DNA of 64,000 nt from CAZCJU01 sp964498965 (GCA_964498965.1 CAZCJU010000001.1:38078-102077); one strand, 5' to 3'. Positions 17,212-25,729 are shown, counted from the stretch's first letter. Numbers and translations are program-made. The notes: a model not told the origin generated them from the letters alone.

Positions 17212-17979
17212 TTAAAACGTTCTTATCGTTATGACGGATATGTTGTCGCGTTCGCCGCGTTGCTTGTTCAATTCGATAAGCCCGAATCCGCCCCTGTCCA
17301 TGGCAGCTCTGTCGGTCAGTACCTCCGGTCGCAGAGCCTCGAATATCTCATCGGGGCTTATCTCGTGCCTGAAGCCGTCCGAGCAAAGCATATAAGTGGC
17401 GTTTTGAAGCACATGACCGGTGAAAAAGTCGGGATATACCTCCTGCGACGCTCCTATGCATTGCAGAAGCACGCTTCTTCTTTCGTCGATCTCCGCTTGC
17501 TCGGGTGTCATATTGCCCAATGCGACCTCGCGTGCGACAAAAGTCTGATCGTACGTCAATTGCGTGAGCGTCGAGCCTATTTCATAGGCCCGGGAATCTC
17601 CGACGTTCATTATGCAGTAATCCGTTTGCGTGAGAAGCATTGCGACGGCGGTCGTGCCGAGCCTTACACCTTGTCTGCCGCCGTAGGTCCCTATCACGTT
17701 GTTTTGACCGATGAGTATTCTCTCCCACTGTGCCTTGATCGTGTCGGCATCTATTCCGTTCCGACATAACGTCGGCAGCTCGTCGATCACCCATCGATCG
17801 AATGCCCTTATTACCGATGCACTCGCCACCTCGCCTTTCGCAAGTCCGCCCATTCCGTCACATAAAACAGCAAAAGACAGCCTGCCCGCCGCAGTGTTTA
17901 TCACCTTGACGGATAAGCTGTCCTGATTTGTACTTTTCACGTTTCCGATATCCGTATTCGCCGAAACAATAAAATCCAT
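17212..17979 (-). CDS. PP2C-family Ser/Thr phosphatase (first gene of operon)
   Basis: A 255-residue PP2C phosphatase with TDIGNVKSTNQDS, LCDGMGGLAKGE, GDSRAYE, CSDGFRHE and a C-terminal GERDNISVITI, so all metal-binding Asp positions are present. The ATG at 17979 is preceded by AGAAAGG about 8 nt upstream and begins the conserved TDIGN block; an in-frame ATG at 18081 would add 34 residues encoded by a leader that is repeated elsewhere, so I reject it. It is the first gene of the signalling operon, downstream of a ~400-bp cassette also found near 58 kb, and pairs with the following kinase. Confidence 0.9.
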   Translation of the reverse strand: MDFIVSANTDIGNVKSTNQDSLSVKVINTAAGRLSFAVLCDGMGGLAKGEVASASVIRAFDRWVIDELPTLCRNGIDADTIKAQWERILIGQNNVIGTYGGRQGVRLGTTAVAMLLTQTDYCIMNVGDSRAYEIGSTLTQLTYDQTFVAREVALGNMTPEQAEIDERRSVLLQCIGASQEVYPDFFTGHVLQNATYMLCSDGFRHEISPDEIFEALRPEVLTDRAAMDRGGFGLIELNKQRGERDNISVITIRTF

Positions 17980-18065
17980 CGTTTGTGCCTTTCTTCGCAT
18001 GATATTATACGGTCGGCAATTCTCGATATTCGTTGTACGCATCGTGAGCGTCAATATGTTTATAC

Positions 18066-18165
18066 GTCCGTACGCCATCATACGCCATCATACGCCATCA
18101 TACGCCATCATACGCCATCGTACGTCATCATACGTCATCATACGACATCGTACGACATCGATCGA
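18066..18165. repeat. 10-bp tandem repeat in the phosphatase leader
   Basis: About ten imperfect copies of CATACGCCAT, drifting to CATACGTCAT and CGTACGACAT at the right end. It lies between the candidate -10 (18180-18185) and the phosphatase start (17979), so it would be in the 5' leader. The other copy of the cassette (58.10-58.16 kb) has fewer and more variable units. Confidence 0.8.
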
Positions 18166-18291
18166 CAATCGCCGATAACATTATACATTTTATGAATTTA
18201 AAAAAATATATATGTTAAAAAAGGACCTTATTTTGTAAAAAACGGATCATATCGACAACGTATTCGGCACGCATTCGAATGTAAACGCAAC

Positions 18292-18314
18292 AAAAAAAGG
18301 CAACATTGCCTTTT
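18292..18314 (-). terminator. Rho-independent terminator (minus strand)
   Basis: On the minus strand AAAAGGCA / TGCCTTTT forms a short hairpin followed by a run of T. It lies 170 nt after the stop of the acyl-CoA synthetase gene and just ahead of the phosphatase leader. The same hairpin is in the second cassette at 58290-58312. Confidence 0.75.
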
Positions 18315-18394
18315 CGTAAATATGTATTTCACCTTTAGCTTTTCCGTTCCGTACGCCTTTCCTTCATAAAGCTTTTCCGCTCTCCGTCCGTAAA

Positions 18395-18478
18395 GCTTTC
18401 TCCTTCGGGTACGGCGGCGATCGCCGCTCCTCCCTCGCAAGCCTTCCCCTGCCGGAGAAGGCTTGCGGAGCGTGGGAG
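18395..18478. repeat. Dispersed hairpin repeat, copy 3
   Basis: Contains GGCGGCGATCGCCGCTCC and a near-perfect hairpin GCAAGCCTTC / GAAGGCTTGC (about 18437-18466), immediately after the acyl-CoA synthetase stop. It belongs to the family also seen at 1.3, 7.65, 22.1, 27.0, 31.0, 37.2, 43.4 and 61.6 kb. Confidence 0.6.
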
Positions 18479-18482
18479 ATAT

Positions 18483-20132
18483 TTATTTCACATATTCCTT
18501 TGCTTTATTTCTGATGATCTTATCCGACGAGGTTTTCGGCAAGGAATCGACATACACTATACGTCTGGGGTATTTATACGGGGCGGTGCTTCTTTTTACA
18601 TAAGCTTGAAGCTCTTTAGTCAGCTCATCGCTTGCGACGTAGCCTTTATTAAGTGCTATGACGGCACACACTATCTGACCTCTCACGGGGTCGGGTGCTC
18701 CGACTATGGCACTTTCCTTTACCGCCGGGTGGGCATTGAGGATACTTTCTATTTCAAACGGTCCTATTCTGTAGCCCGAGCATTTTATCATATCGTCCAC
18801 TCGTCCGACGTACCAGAAATAGCCGTCCTCATCGGCATACGCCGTATCGCCGGTATGATATATTCCGTCTGCGGCGGGATCGGTTCTTTTTCCGTCGAGG
18901 CAATAGCAATCGAGCAAGCCGAGCTGATTTTTTCTGTCGTGTATCCTCATCACTATTTCGCCCGTTTCGCCCGTTCTGCACAGGCTTCCGTCGGGGTGTA
19001 CCAGCACGGTATCGTACAAGGGCGAGGGCTTACCCATTGAAGCGGGGCGGACATCGAGCCACGAGAACGTACAGGTTATGGGAGTACCCTCGCTTTGACC
19101 GTAGCCCTCGTGTATATAGTGACCCGTAAGGGCTTTGAATCTGTCGTTCACCTCGCCCGACAGCGGTTCGCCCGCCGTCGAGAACCACTTTACGGACTTA
19201 ATATGTTTTTTTTCAAGTCCGTCACGAAGCAAAAATCTGTACATCGTCGGCGGTATACATATCGAGGTGGGCTTATATTTTTCCGTTATCGCCATCATAT
19301 TCACGGTATTGAATTTGATCGGGTCGTATGCGAGTACGGCACTGCCGCATATCCACTGACCGTAGATATTGCCCCAACCGAATTTTGCCCATCCCGAATC
19401 GGTCTGAGTCAGGTGCAGACCGTTATTCCGCACTCTTTGCATAAATTTCGCCGTAACTATATGACCGAGCGGGTACAGTCGGTTGTGTATTGCCATTTTG
19501 GGATATCCCGATGTACCGGATGTGAAGTAGATCACCATTTCGTCGCTGTTTTCGGCATTTCGTTCCTCCTCGTACAGAGGAGAGCCTGTCATTTCCGCAT
19601 CGAAGTCGTCATACGGTGTATCGCTTTGTTTGTTGACTGCCGCAATGCGGACAAGTGAGGGACAAAGTCCGCTTATCCCGTCTATCTGCTTCATCACGAA
19701 CTCGTCGTCGAGGGCTATGAGCATTTTTGCCTGTGCCGAATTTATTCTGTATGCGATATCCTTGGTCGTCATCTGTATCGACGAGGGAGCGACGACCGCA
19801 CCTATTCTCGCACAGGCAACGGCGATGACCCAATATTCCCATCTGCGTCTGAGCAGGGTGACCACTCTGTCGCCACGACCTATACCGACACACGTGAAAT
19901 ACGATGCCGCTTTTTTCGACAACTCCGAAATATCCGAAAACGTGAACACTCTCTCGTCACCGTCGTCGGTGCAATAGACGAGGGCCTTTTTTTCGGGTTC
20001 TATCTTCGCCCATTCATCGACGATATCGCGTGCAAAATCGAAATTTTCGGGTATATTTATTCTGAAATTCTTTTTAAATTCCTCATACGAATCGAACTCG
20101 TACTCGGGCAGATATCTTTGCAAAAGCTCCAT
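18483..20132 (-). CDS. AMP-forming acyl-CoA synthetase (medium-chain type)
   Basis: A 549-residue ANL-superfamily enzyme that activates a carboxylic acid with ATP and CoA. Motifs: YFTSGTSGYPKMA (P-loop-like A3), EGYGQSEGTP (A5), YHTGDTAYADEDGYFWYVGRVDDMIKCSGYRI in pieces (A7-A8), and the catalytic Lys near the C terminus in PKTSSDKIIR. The layout resembles the medium-chain/AcsM-like branch rather than acetyl-CoA synthetase. I took the ATG at 20132, which begins MELLQRYLPEY; an upstream ATG at 20183 adds 17 atypical residues. It is monocistronic, flanked by repeats on both sides. The natural substrate cannot be read from sequence. Confidence 0.85.
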   Translation of the reverse strand: MELLQRYLPEYEFDSYEEFKKNFRINIPENFDFARDIVDEWAKIEPEKKALVYCTDDGDERVFTFSDISELSKKAASYFTCVGIGRGDRVVTLLRRRWEYWVIAVACARIGAVVAPSSIQMTTKDIAYRINSAQAKMLIALDDEFVMKQIDGISGLCPSLVRIAAVNKQSDTPYDDFDAEMTGSPLYEEERNAENSDEMVIYFTSGTSGYPKMAIHNRLYPLGHIVTAKFMQRVRNNGLHLTQTDSGWAKFGWGNIYGQWICGSAVLAYDPIKFNTVNMMAITEKYKPTSICIPPTMYRFLLRDGLEKKHIKSVKWFSTAGEPLSGEVNDRFKALTGHYIHEGYGQSEGTPITCTFSWLDVRPASMGKPSPLYDTVLVHPDGSLCRTGETGEIVMRIHDRKNQLGLLDCYCLDGKRTDPAADGIYHTGDTAYADEDGYFWYVGRVDDMIKCSGYRIGPFEIESILNAHPAVKESAIVGAPDPVRGQIVCAVIALNKGYVASDELTKELQAYVKRSTAPYKYPRRIVYVDSLPKTSSDKIIRNKAKEYVK

Positions 20133-20301
20133 TTTTCCACAGCTCCGTGTTTTTTTCGTTATTTCATGACCTTTTCTTTGCATTATACTATAATATTGCC
20201 GTTAAGTCAAGGACATTTTTTTCACATTTAGTATGAATTTTTTAAAACACGGAGAAAATGCGGGGTAAAACGGCAGCTTGTGTCAAAGCTTTATACCGTA
20301 T

Positions 20302-20327
20302 GGCGTGCGGTTTTCGGTCCGCACGCC
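20302..20327. terminator. Strong hairpin after the phage block
   Basis: GGCGTGCGG (20302-20310) and CCGCACGCC (20319-20327) form a 9-bp GC-rich stem with an 8-nt loop, 17 nt past the stop of the last phage-block gene. There is no T-run, so factor-independent termination is uncertain. The rest of the 211-bp gap to the acyl-CoA synthetase start holds nothing I recognise. Confidence 0.5.
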
Positions 20328-20343
20328 GCATCGTTTCGGTCCG

Positions 20344-21288
20344 TCAATCGAAATAATCGATATCTACGCCCGATTTATACAGATCGAGAGCCGTATTCAG
20401 CTGTTCCATCGTATATCTCGGATTTTTGGAGGCGACGATGTTTTTGTATATATTCGCGAAATCGCGTGCGTAATCGTTTGAATCACGCAAGGTTTTCACT
20501 ATTTCCTTTACCCTGTCGTCATAGCTTTCCGATTTCTTTTTGGACGTTATCTCCTTGCGGAATTTATTCACCATGGACGAATATCTCGAACTTCCGAATA
20601 TGCTTTCTGCGTTTTCGGCGTTCACGCCCGTCACGGATTGATATATCCGTTGCATCTCGTCCGAGGTCTTTGCCTTTTCGAATTCCGTAAGCATTCTGTT
20701 ATACAGCTCCGTTCTGTACGCCTCGATCGTTCCGCCGTCCGACGTGCCGGAGCCGGAGGAGGAGTAGGTGCCGTATTTTTTATCGGATTCCGCTTTTTTG
20801 AAGTTCAGCTCTTCTCTTTTCAAAGCGTTTTCCTCCTCGTCGCTTTGAGCCTTGTAAAGCTCGTCCGCAAGCTCTTTATCCGCTTGAAGCTGTGCTTCCG
20901 CCCGCTTCGCCTCGATGTCGGACAGTTTGCCGTTTCTTTCCGACAAAAGCGTGTCGAGTCGGCTCTTGCTGTCGCGTCCGAGCTGTGCCAGATCGGAATT
21001 ATACGTAAGCTCGCTTTTAAGCTTCATATCGGTTTCCAATCCGCTTCCCGAATAGCCGTTATTCGTAATGTAGTAATTGAGATACCTACTCGCTTTCGCC
21101 TTGTTTGCGGCAAGAGCGTTTTTTTGTTTCTCGTAAGCGTCGTTTTCCGTTTTGACTTCGCTGTCGTAGCTTTCGTTCGCCACCGCCGCCAAAGCGTTGT
21201 ACGCTCGGTCTATATTCTCCTTTTTGTCGCTGTTCAACAGCTGTGCCAGCTGCTTATATGCCTTGTATGCATTGCTTTCGCCCGCCAT
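20344..21288 (-). CDS. Coiled-coil virion or ejection-type protein, unknown
   Basis: A 314-residue, highly charged protein, predicted mostly helical with long coiled coils (about 1-175), a Ser/Gly hinge (TYSSSGSGTSDGG near 178) and a second helical part. No TM and no catalytic motif. It is the last gene of the phage block, with AGGAGGGATCGA before the ATG. Small podoviruses often end the structural region with helical internal or ejection proteins, so a virion role is plausible, but I recognise no family. Low Cys and high Lys/Glu/Ala content agree with a structural coiled coil. Confidence 0.65.
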   Translation of the reverse strand: MAGESNAYKAYKQLAQLLNSDKKENIDRAYNALAAVANESYDSEVKTENDAYEKQKNALAANKAKASRYLNYYITNNGYSGSGLETDMKLKSELTYNSDLAQLGRDSKSRLDTLLSERNGKLSDIEAKRAEAQLQADKELADELYKAQSDEEENALKREELNFKKAESDKKYGTYSSSGSGTSDGGTIEAYRTELYNRMLTEFEKAKTSDEMQRIYQSVTGVNAENAESIFGSSRYSSMVNKFRKEITSKKKSESYDDRVKEIVKTLRDSNDYARDFANIYKNIVASKNPRYTMEQLNTALDLYKSGVDIDYFD

Positions 21289-21300
21289 TCGATCCCTCCT

Positions 21301-22059
21301 TTAATCGACCGTTCGCTTGTATCCGTAAACGAATACCGCACCGCCGCCTCCGCTTACTTCGCCCCAGCCGCCTCCGCCGTAGCCCGACGGATTTTTAACA
21401 TCGTCCCTTACGGCTCCTCCTACCGCACCCTTGCCGTAGGTCAGGCAGTCGCCGCCTTTGCCGTAATCGTCAGTGCCGTCGCCGTAAACGCTGTCCGTGC
21501 CGTATATTCCGCTTCCTCGTGCGATCTTGGAATATTCGCTTCCGACGCCGCCGCCCGAGGCGATGCCGATGTATTCCTCTCCGTCCTCGCTCATAAAGCT
21601 CGTCGTTTCGCCGACTTGACCGACGCTTCCGCCTCCTCCGACGGTCACCGTATAACGTCCGGACAGCGATACTCCGTTTATGAGCGACGCATCGCCTCCG
21701 CCGCCGCCGAGCGTTACCGTGCCGACGTAGCCGCCGCCACCGCCGCCTATAAGCACGATATCGTACAAGCCGTTGTAGCTTTCGTATTCGTCCGTGTCGA
21801 AAACATATTCGCCCGTCTTGGTAAACGAGGCAAGACGCACTCTCGTCGGAATGTATTTGTACCCTCCGTCGCCGAGTACCGTGTTCGCCAGCTCGTCCAA
21901 AATGCACGGAATGAGCGTGTCGTTTATGTAATTTTTGATTATGTTTCCGCTCTCGTCGAATTTCGCCTTGAGTGCCTGCGGCGTGTAGTCCGGGCTTGCG
22001 GGCGAATCGGGCAAAGCGGAAATTATGTCCATGCTTTTTTTCAGCTTTTCAATTGCCAT
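21301..22059 (-). CDS. Glycine-rich tail fibre or adhesin-type phage protein
   Basis: A 252-residue protein. The N-terminal ~85 residues are helical and would attach to the particle. The C-terminal part has repeated polyglycine runs (IGGGGGGY, LGGGGGDAS, VGGGGSVG, YGGGGWGEVSGGGGA) separated by short beta-strand segments. This pattern is known from Gly-rich receptor-binding tips of phage tail fibres that stack polyglycine helices. It lies between the amidase and the coiled-coil gene. GAGGAAATCGA precedes the ATG. A receptor-binding role is inferred from the pattern. Confidence 0.7.
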   Translation of the reverse strand: MAIEKLKKSMDIISALPDSPASPDYTPQALKAKFDESGNIIKNYINDTLIPCILDELANTVLGDGGYKYIPTRVRLASFTKTGEYVFDTDEYESYNGLYDIVLIGGGGGGYVGTVTLGGGGGDASLINGVSLSGRYTVTVGGGGSVGQVGETTSFMSEDGEEYIGIASGGGVGSEYSKIARGSGIYGTDSVYGDGTDDYGKGGDCLTYGKGAVGGAVRDDVKNPSGYGGGGWGEVSGGGGAVFVYGYKRTVD

Positions 22060-22104
22060 TCGATTTCCTCAAATTCTTTTTTCGAGATCTCAAAATTTTC
22101 ATTG

Positions 22105-22266
22105 TTCGGTTGTAAACCTTTTCCTTTTATGTGAAGGCTTCTCGGGAAGCTTCTGTGCGATAACGCCCTCATCCGTCAAGCCTTCAAATCGCCGCCTCCC
22201 CCGAAAGAGGACGACTTACGGGGGCGGTTACCGCCTTCCCCCGGAGGAGGAAGGCTTACGAAGCGG
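22105..22266. repeat. Dispersed hairpin repeat inside the phage block, copy 4
   Basis: The 209-bp gap between the Gly-rich fibre gene and the amidase gene is made mostly of the intergenic repeat family: AAGGCTTCTCGGGAAGCTTC, CGCCTCCCCCGAAAGAGG, GGGGGCGGTTACCGCC and CTTCCCCCGGAGGAGGAAGG blocks. No gene is seen; the longest ATG frame I found is 17 codons. Confidence 0.7.
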
Positions 22267-22268
22267 GG

Positions 22269-23306
22269 TCAACGGTTTACTTTTATCAAATGCTCCGTTG
22301 CACACCAGGTAGACAGCGATGAGCCGATCTCGCCCGTTTTTCTGTTCACCTTTCTGCCGAGCAGCACGCACTCCGCACCGTTTTTCAGCACCTTATTACC
22401 TCGGGAATCGGCTGTTTTTTCCGCAATATAATCGTAATCCCGCACCCATTTCGGAAAATTCGCACTGCCGGGTGCATACGAGCTTTTATCCTCTCGAAGC
22501 CGCACGACATCTCCGACCTTTATCGTCGTTTTTTCATTCGGTATAAGAAGCTTTTGACCGACGAATATCAGATTCGGGTCGGCTATACCGTTATATTCGG
22601 CAAGGCACTTATACTCCGTACCGTATTTTTTCGCCACGGCGTAAAGGGTATCGCCCTTTTTCACGATATACTCCGTCGTTCTCCCGTCTGTTTTTTCATT
22701 TTCCTTAAGCGACAGCCTAAAGTACTCGGCTATAGCCTCCGCTTCGGCTTTTGCGACGAGCTTCCTTTTTTCTCCGTCCGCCATAAATCCGCACTCGGCT
22801 TTGTTCGTATGGAAGCCGTGTTCGATGATATACGAGTATTTCAAGCCGTTTTTCACGCTTGAGCGGATAACGCCGTAATAATCGAGTATTTCGCCGTTAT
22901 TCCCCTCATATGTCCTCGTCATAACGCCTCTCAAATATGTTTTGGACGTATGCTTTCGCATTACCGTCGCTACCGCCTCGCCGAGCTTCACGCCCAGTTT
23001 GTCGCTCTCGTAGTTTTTTATGCTTCTGAAAACGGACACGCCGTGAGCCTTTTCGCTGTTTGCGGCATTCGTATGTAACGATATGAACAGCTCCGAGCCG
23101 TTATCCCTCGCTGTCTTTCCTCTTTTTTCGAGTGTCGGGTCGTCATCGACGCTTTGTCTTGTGACGTAAACGTTCACGTCGGCGTATTTTTCAAGCTCTG
23201 CTTTAAGCTCGTATGCCAGCTCGAAAACGGCACTGCCCTCGTAATAGCCGTCAACGATGCCCTTATTCGTATATCGACCGTGACCGGGATCGAGAGTTAT
23301 CGTCAT
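22269..23306 (-). CDS. Endolysin: N-acetylmuramoyl-L-alanine amidase with LysM
   Basis: A 345-residue lysin. Residues 1-195 are an Amidase_3 domain: first zinc His in LDPGHGRYTNKG, a Glu in YYEGSAVFEL, His in SLHTNAANSEKAHG and the late catalytic Glu in IIEHGFHTNKAEC. A LysM repeat follows (YIVKKGDTLYAVAKKYG to GQKLLIPN, about 210-252). The C-terminal ~90 residues look like an SH3-type wall-binding domain (VGDVVRLREDKSS). It cuts the amide bond between MurNAc and L-Ala. No signal peptide, so it depends on the holin encoded just upstream; their stop and start codons overlap (TAATG). Confidence 0.9.
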   Translation of the reverse strand: MTITLDPGHGRYTNKGIVDGYYEGSAVFELAYELKAELEKYADVNVYVTRQSVDDDPTLEKRGKTARDNGSELFISLHTNAANSEKAHGVSVFRSIKNYESDKLGVKLGEAVATVMRKHTSKTYLRGVMTRTYEGNNGEILDYYGVIRSSVKNGLKYSYIIEHGFHTNKAECGFMADGEKRKLVAKAEAEAIAEYFRLSLKENEKTDGRTTEYIVKKGDTLYAVAKKYGTEYKCLAEYNGIADPNLIFVGQKLLIPNEKTTIKVGDVVRLREDKSSYAPGSANFPKWVRDYDYIAEKTADSRGNKVLKNGAECVLLGRKVNRKTGEIGSSLSTWCATEHLIKVNR

Positions 23307-23635
23307 TATTTTCCGTCCTCCGTATCCGTAATGTCTTTAATAAGCTCGAACGAGCCGTTCGACGAGAGCGACACAAAAGCTCCGTTCACAAAGCACAGTA
23401 CAAGCTCTCCCGACGAATACGAGCCGGTAAAAAAAGCGGCAAGCACGAGAAGCGTGACCGCAACGCCGTAGCTCAGCAATCTTGTCGGGATATGAACGGG
23501 AACAAGCTCGTCGAAAAGCTCTTTAAGCAGCTGCGTAAGCAGTGTGACCGCAACGCACGCTCCCGAAAAGCTCAATATACCGCTCCAATCGGTAAAATTC
23601 GCAACATCCGCGATATTCGTAATACTATTCGTAAT
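23306..23635 (-). CDS. Phage holin (probable ATT start)
   Basis: A small membrane protein with two or three hydrophobic segments (AVTLLTQLL, LLSYGVAVTLLVLAAFF, LVLCFVNGAFVSL) and a charged acidic tail, directly before the amidase, as expected for a holin. A TTG start at 23575 gives 89 residues but has no ribosome binding site. The frame stays open for 20 more codons to an ATT at 23633-23635 that sits 7-8 nt after AAAGG; the extended N terminus would read (M)NITNSITNIADVANFTDWSG, like other clostridial holins. I prefer the rare ATT start; the gene body is firm. Confidence 0.7.
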   Translation of the reverse strand: MTNSITNIADVANFTDWSGILSFSGACVAVTLLTQLLKELFDELVPVHIPTRLLSYGVAVTLLVLAAFFTGSYSSGELVLCFVNGAFVSLSSNGSFELIKDITDTEDGK

Positions 23636-23669
23636 ATTGATTTCCTTTCTTTATAAACGTCCGACAAGC

Positions 23670-23960
23670 TCACAGCCGAGCGGCGAAAAAGCCTATCAAC
23701 GCCGAGGTGAGAGCGGAAATTATCGCATTTACGAATTTTTCGCTTCGCCTCGTCGGAACGCTTTCGAGCCTGTCTATACGCCCGCCATGCTCGCTTATCG
23801 TTTTATTCGTATGCTTCAGCTCCGAGGTCAGCGTGGTCAATGCCGTATTCATCACTCTAAGCTCCTTTGTCAGTTCCTTTATCTCGTTTATCTGGTGCTG
23901 TAAGGATTTAATGCTTTGGGATTGACAGCTTAACGTGACGGAAATCTCCTCCTCCGTCAT
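23670..23960 (-). CDS. XhlA-like lysis accessory protein
   Basis: A 96-residue protein with a coiled-coil N-terminal part (about 15-65), a short GGRIDRLE turn and a C-terminal hydrophobic helix (NAIISALTSALIGFFAARL). This layout is that of XhlA/hemolysin-like proteins of Bacillus and Clostridium prophages, which help holin and amidase release. Its place, between the tail-hub gene and the holin, fits. Confidence 0.75.
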   Translation of the reverse strand: MTEEEISVTLSCQSQSIKSLQHQINEIKELTKELRVMNTALTTLTSELKHTNKTISEHGGRIDRLESVPTRRSEKFVNAIISALTSALIGFFAARL

Positions 23961-23973
23961 ATGCTCACCGTCC

Positions 23974-25716
23974 TTACGTGCTTGCGAAAAGCACTATTTC
24001 GTTCACCGTACATCGTCCGTCCGCCTCATCGTTTTCCATTCTCAGCTTAACACTGTCGACACCTCGCAGATTCAGTCGCCGTTCGACCGACGACGGTCTG
24101 CCCTCACACTCAAACGAAAATCTGTTGAAATCCATTGCGGAAAAATCGAATGCCTCACAGCAAAAGCACCCGTCCTCGCCGCATACCTTAGGCACGCCGA
24201 CATTCGGCGAAACGGTTATTTTGACGTTCGTATGCGGCTCCGGAATGAGCGAGGCGGAAAGTCGGTAAATGTTTTTTCTGCCGTTCACCCCGAGATCCGC
24301 AAACGAGCTTTCCCATACCGCCTTGTATGCTCGCCCGTCGTCGGTGTACGTACCTTCGCCGAAGCGGTACAAGCCGTTTTCGTTCGAAAAATACACCGTT
24401 CCGTCGCAATCGTAAAACCTTTCGGCGTTTATCCCGTCGTAAAAATACCACGCCGCACGCCTGTAGTTATATACGCAGATCGTGCCGCCGTAGGCGAGCC
24501 ACGCCTCGCCCGCACCGGTTGCGTCGAAAACGGTACAGTTTTCGAGAAACTCCCTCGTCAGCAGACGATCTACGGGAGATGAGATACGCTGTGCGTTTTT
24601 TTCGTCACGCACGTTCGTACCGCTCCAAACGTAAACGCCGTCGGGGCTTACGGTAAGCGGTATGTTGTTGACCGGCACGCCGCCGTCCCTTATACAGCCG
24701 ACCTTGCCGTTGAGCGGAAAGATCGGATATGCGTTTTTCGTGTAATCGCCGTCCTCGACGCTCGATTGGGAAATGTACCATGCGTCCTTTTCGGTAAATA
24801 CCGCAAGCGTCGAATAATGACGCACGAGCGAGGTGACCGGCGTGCCGTCGCCGACACGAATGAAGTTGTTTACGGGAAAATACATACAGTCCGCTCCCTT
24901 GTCCGTCACATCGGAGTAATATATCACATTGTCGCCGCCGTATACGAAAAGTGCCGAGTCGGTTCGAGAACCGAACGCACAAAAGCTCTTTTCGTAAAAC
25001 AGACTCCTGTCGGGAAAATTCGGGTCCTTTAGCGAAAAAGTCACCTCAAGCCCGTCGGGAACCGACGAGGACGGAATGTGCATGAGCGTAAGCGTTCTCT
25101 TGCTCCTGTCGTAGCTGTAGCCGTCGGCGGGCAACGCAAGTCCGTTTTCTACCACGCCGACCACCGATAACGCCTCGGAGGGAAGCACGAAATTCGAGCT
25201 TGTGCCGTTCGGCGAATACGAAATTCGAGCGTAGGGCGACAGGCGGTTGAGCGATTCGAGTGCTATGCCGCCGCCCTCGTTCGGTGCGGTCACCGCCACC
25301 TTCGGTATGTACGGCTCGCATTTTCTTATGTTGTACCCGTCGAAAGTCAGGATATCCTCGCCTCCGACGATGTAAAGCGTGCCGCCGAAAACAAAACAGC
25401 TTCTTTTCGTCGTTTCACCCGTGTCGTATTCGACCGTCGAACCGTCGTCAAGGCTTTTTGCGATCACCGTCGTTCCCGATTGATAAACATACTTGATTCC
25501 CCTGCCCATACGTCCGCAATACAGCCCGTTTGCGTCCGAAATTTCCGCCACACGCTCGTAGCCGCTTCGCTTTTTGAGCTTTCCGTCGTCCGTTATTCGC
25601 CAATTACGCATATAAACGGCGTTTTTTACCTGCGAACCGAGGCGTCGGGTGCAATCCGTGCCGCCGAAATCGTCAAGCGTCATTCTGACGCTCGGCGTTT
25701 TTTTGAACAGCATCAT
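23974..25716 (-). CDS. Podovirus-type tail hub / DNA stabilisation protein
   Basis: A 580-residue beta-rich protein. The opening segment (LGSQVKNAVYMRNWRITDDGKLKKRSGYERV in overlapping pieces) resembles the start of phage tail-hub proteins of the P22 gp10 / T7 gp12 type that plug the portal after packaging. The body has repeated propeller-like strands such as FGGTLYIVGGEDIL, VYGGDNVIYYSD and VYVWSGTNV. It lies between the connector gene and the lysis genes. The block has no tape-measure or tail-tube gene, so a short-tailed particle is the simplest reading. Assignment is by pattern and position; homology should be tested by profile search. Confidence 0.65.
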   Translation of the reverse strand: MMLFKKTPSVRMTLDDFGGTDCTRRLGSQVKNAVYMRNWRITDDGKLKKRSGYERVAEISDANGLYCGRMGRGIKYVYQSGTTVIAKSLDDGSTVEYDTGETTKRSCFVFGGTLYIVGGEDILTFDGYNIRKCEPYIPKVAVTAPNEGGGIALESLNRLSPYARISYSPNGTSSNFVLPSEALSVVGVVENGLALPADGYSYDRSKRTLTLMHIPSSSVPDGLEVTFSLKDPNFPDRSLFYEKSFCAFGSRTDSALFVYGGDNVIYYSDVTDKGADCMYFPVNNFIRVGDGTPVTSLVRHYSTLAVFTEKDAWYISQSSVEDGDYTKNAYPIFPLNGKVGCIRDGGVPVNNIPLTVSPDGVYVWSGTNVRDEKNAQRISSPVDRLLTREFLENCTVFDATGAGEAWLAYGGTICVYNYRRAAWYFYDGINAERFYDCDGTVYFSNENGLYRFGEGTYTDDGRAYKAVWESSFADLGVNGRKNIYRLSASLIPEPHTNVKITVSPNVGVPKVCGEDGCFCCEAFDFSAMDFNRFSFECEGRPSSVERRLNLRGVDSVKLRMENDEADGRCTVNEIVLFAST

Positions 25717-25729
25717 AGTTTTCCTCCCG

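Larger units (their letters stand above)
18001..18426. repeat. Repeated leader/terminator cassette, copy A
   Basis: About 400 bp nearly identical to 58021-58425 in the same orientation. Shared parts include GGTCGGCAATTCTCGATATT, CGCATCGTGAGCGTCAATAT and an AT-rich block with a TATAAT-like -10 on the minus strand (18180-18185; no good -35 found). Also shared are a hairpin followed by a T-run on the minus strand and the segment through TAAAGCTTTCTCC. The copies differ mainly in the number of 10-bp tandem repeats. In both, the cassette ends an upstream minus-strand gene and leads a downstream operon. It fills most of the 503-bp gap before the acyl-CoA synthetase gene. Confidence 0.85.

Noticed and set aside
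17980..18081. 34-residue N-terminal extension of the first PP2C
   Set aside because: It is encoded by repeated leader DNA also found before an unrelated gene; the PP2C core starts at 17979 with its own ribosome binding site.
18066..18165. CRISPR array
   Set aside because: Units are about 10 bp and adjoin without unique spacers; no cas gene is nearby. The same holds for 58428-58505 and 27085-27135.
18292..18314. Attenuator or riboswitch in the cassette
   Set aside because: The hairpin is followed by a T-run but no alternative anti-terminator pairing or known ligand-binding core was found; a plain terminator explains it.
23974..25716. Tape-measure or baseplate gene
   Set aside because: The protein is beta-rich and too short for a tape measure, and its N-terminal pattern fits short-tail hub proteins better.
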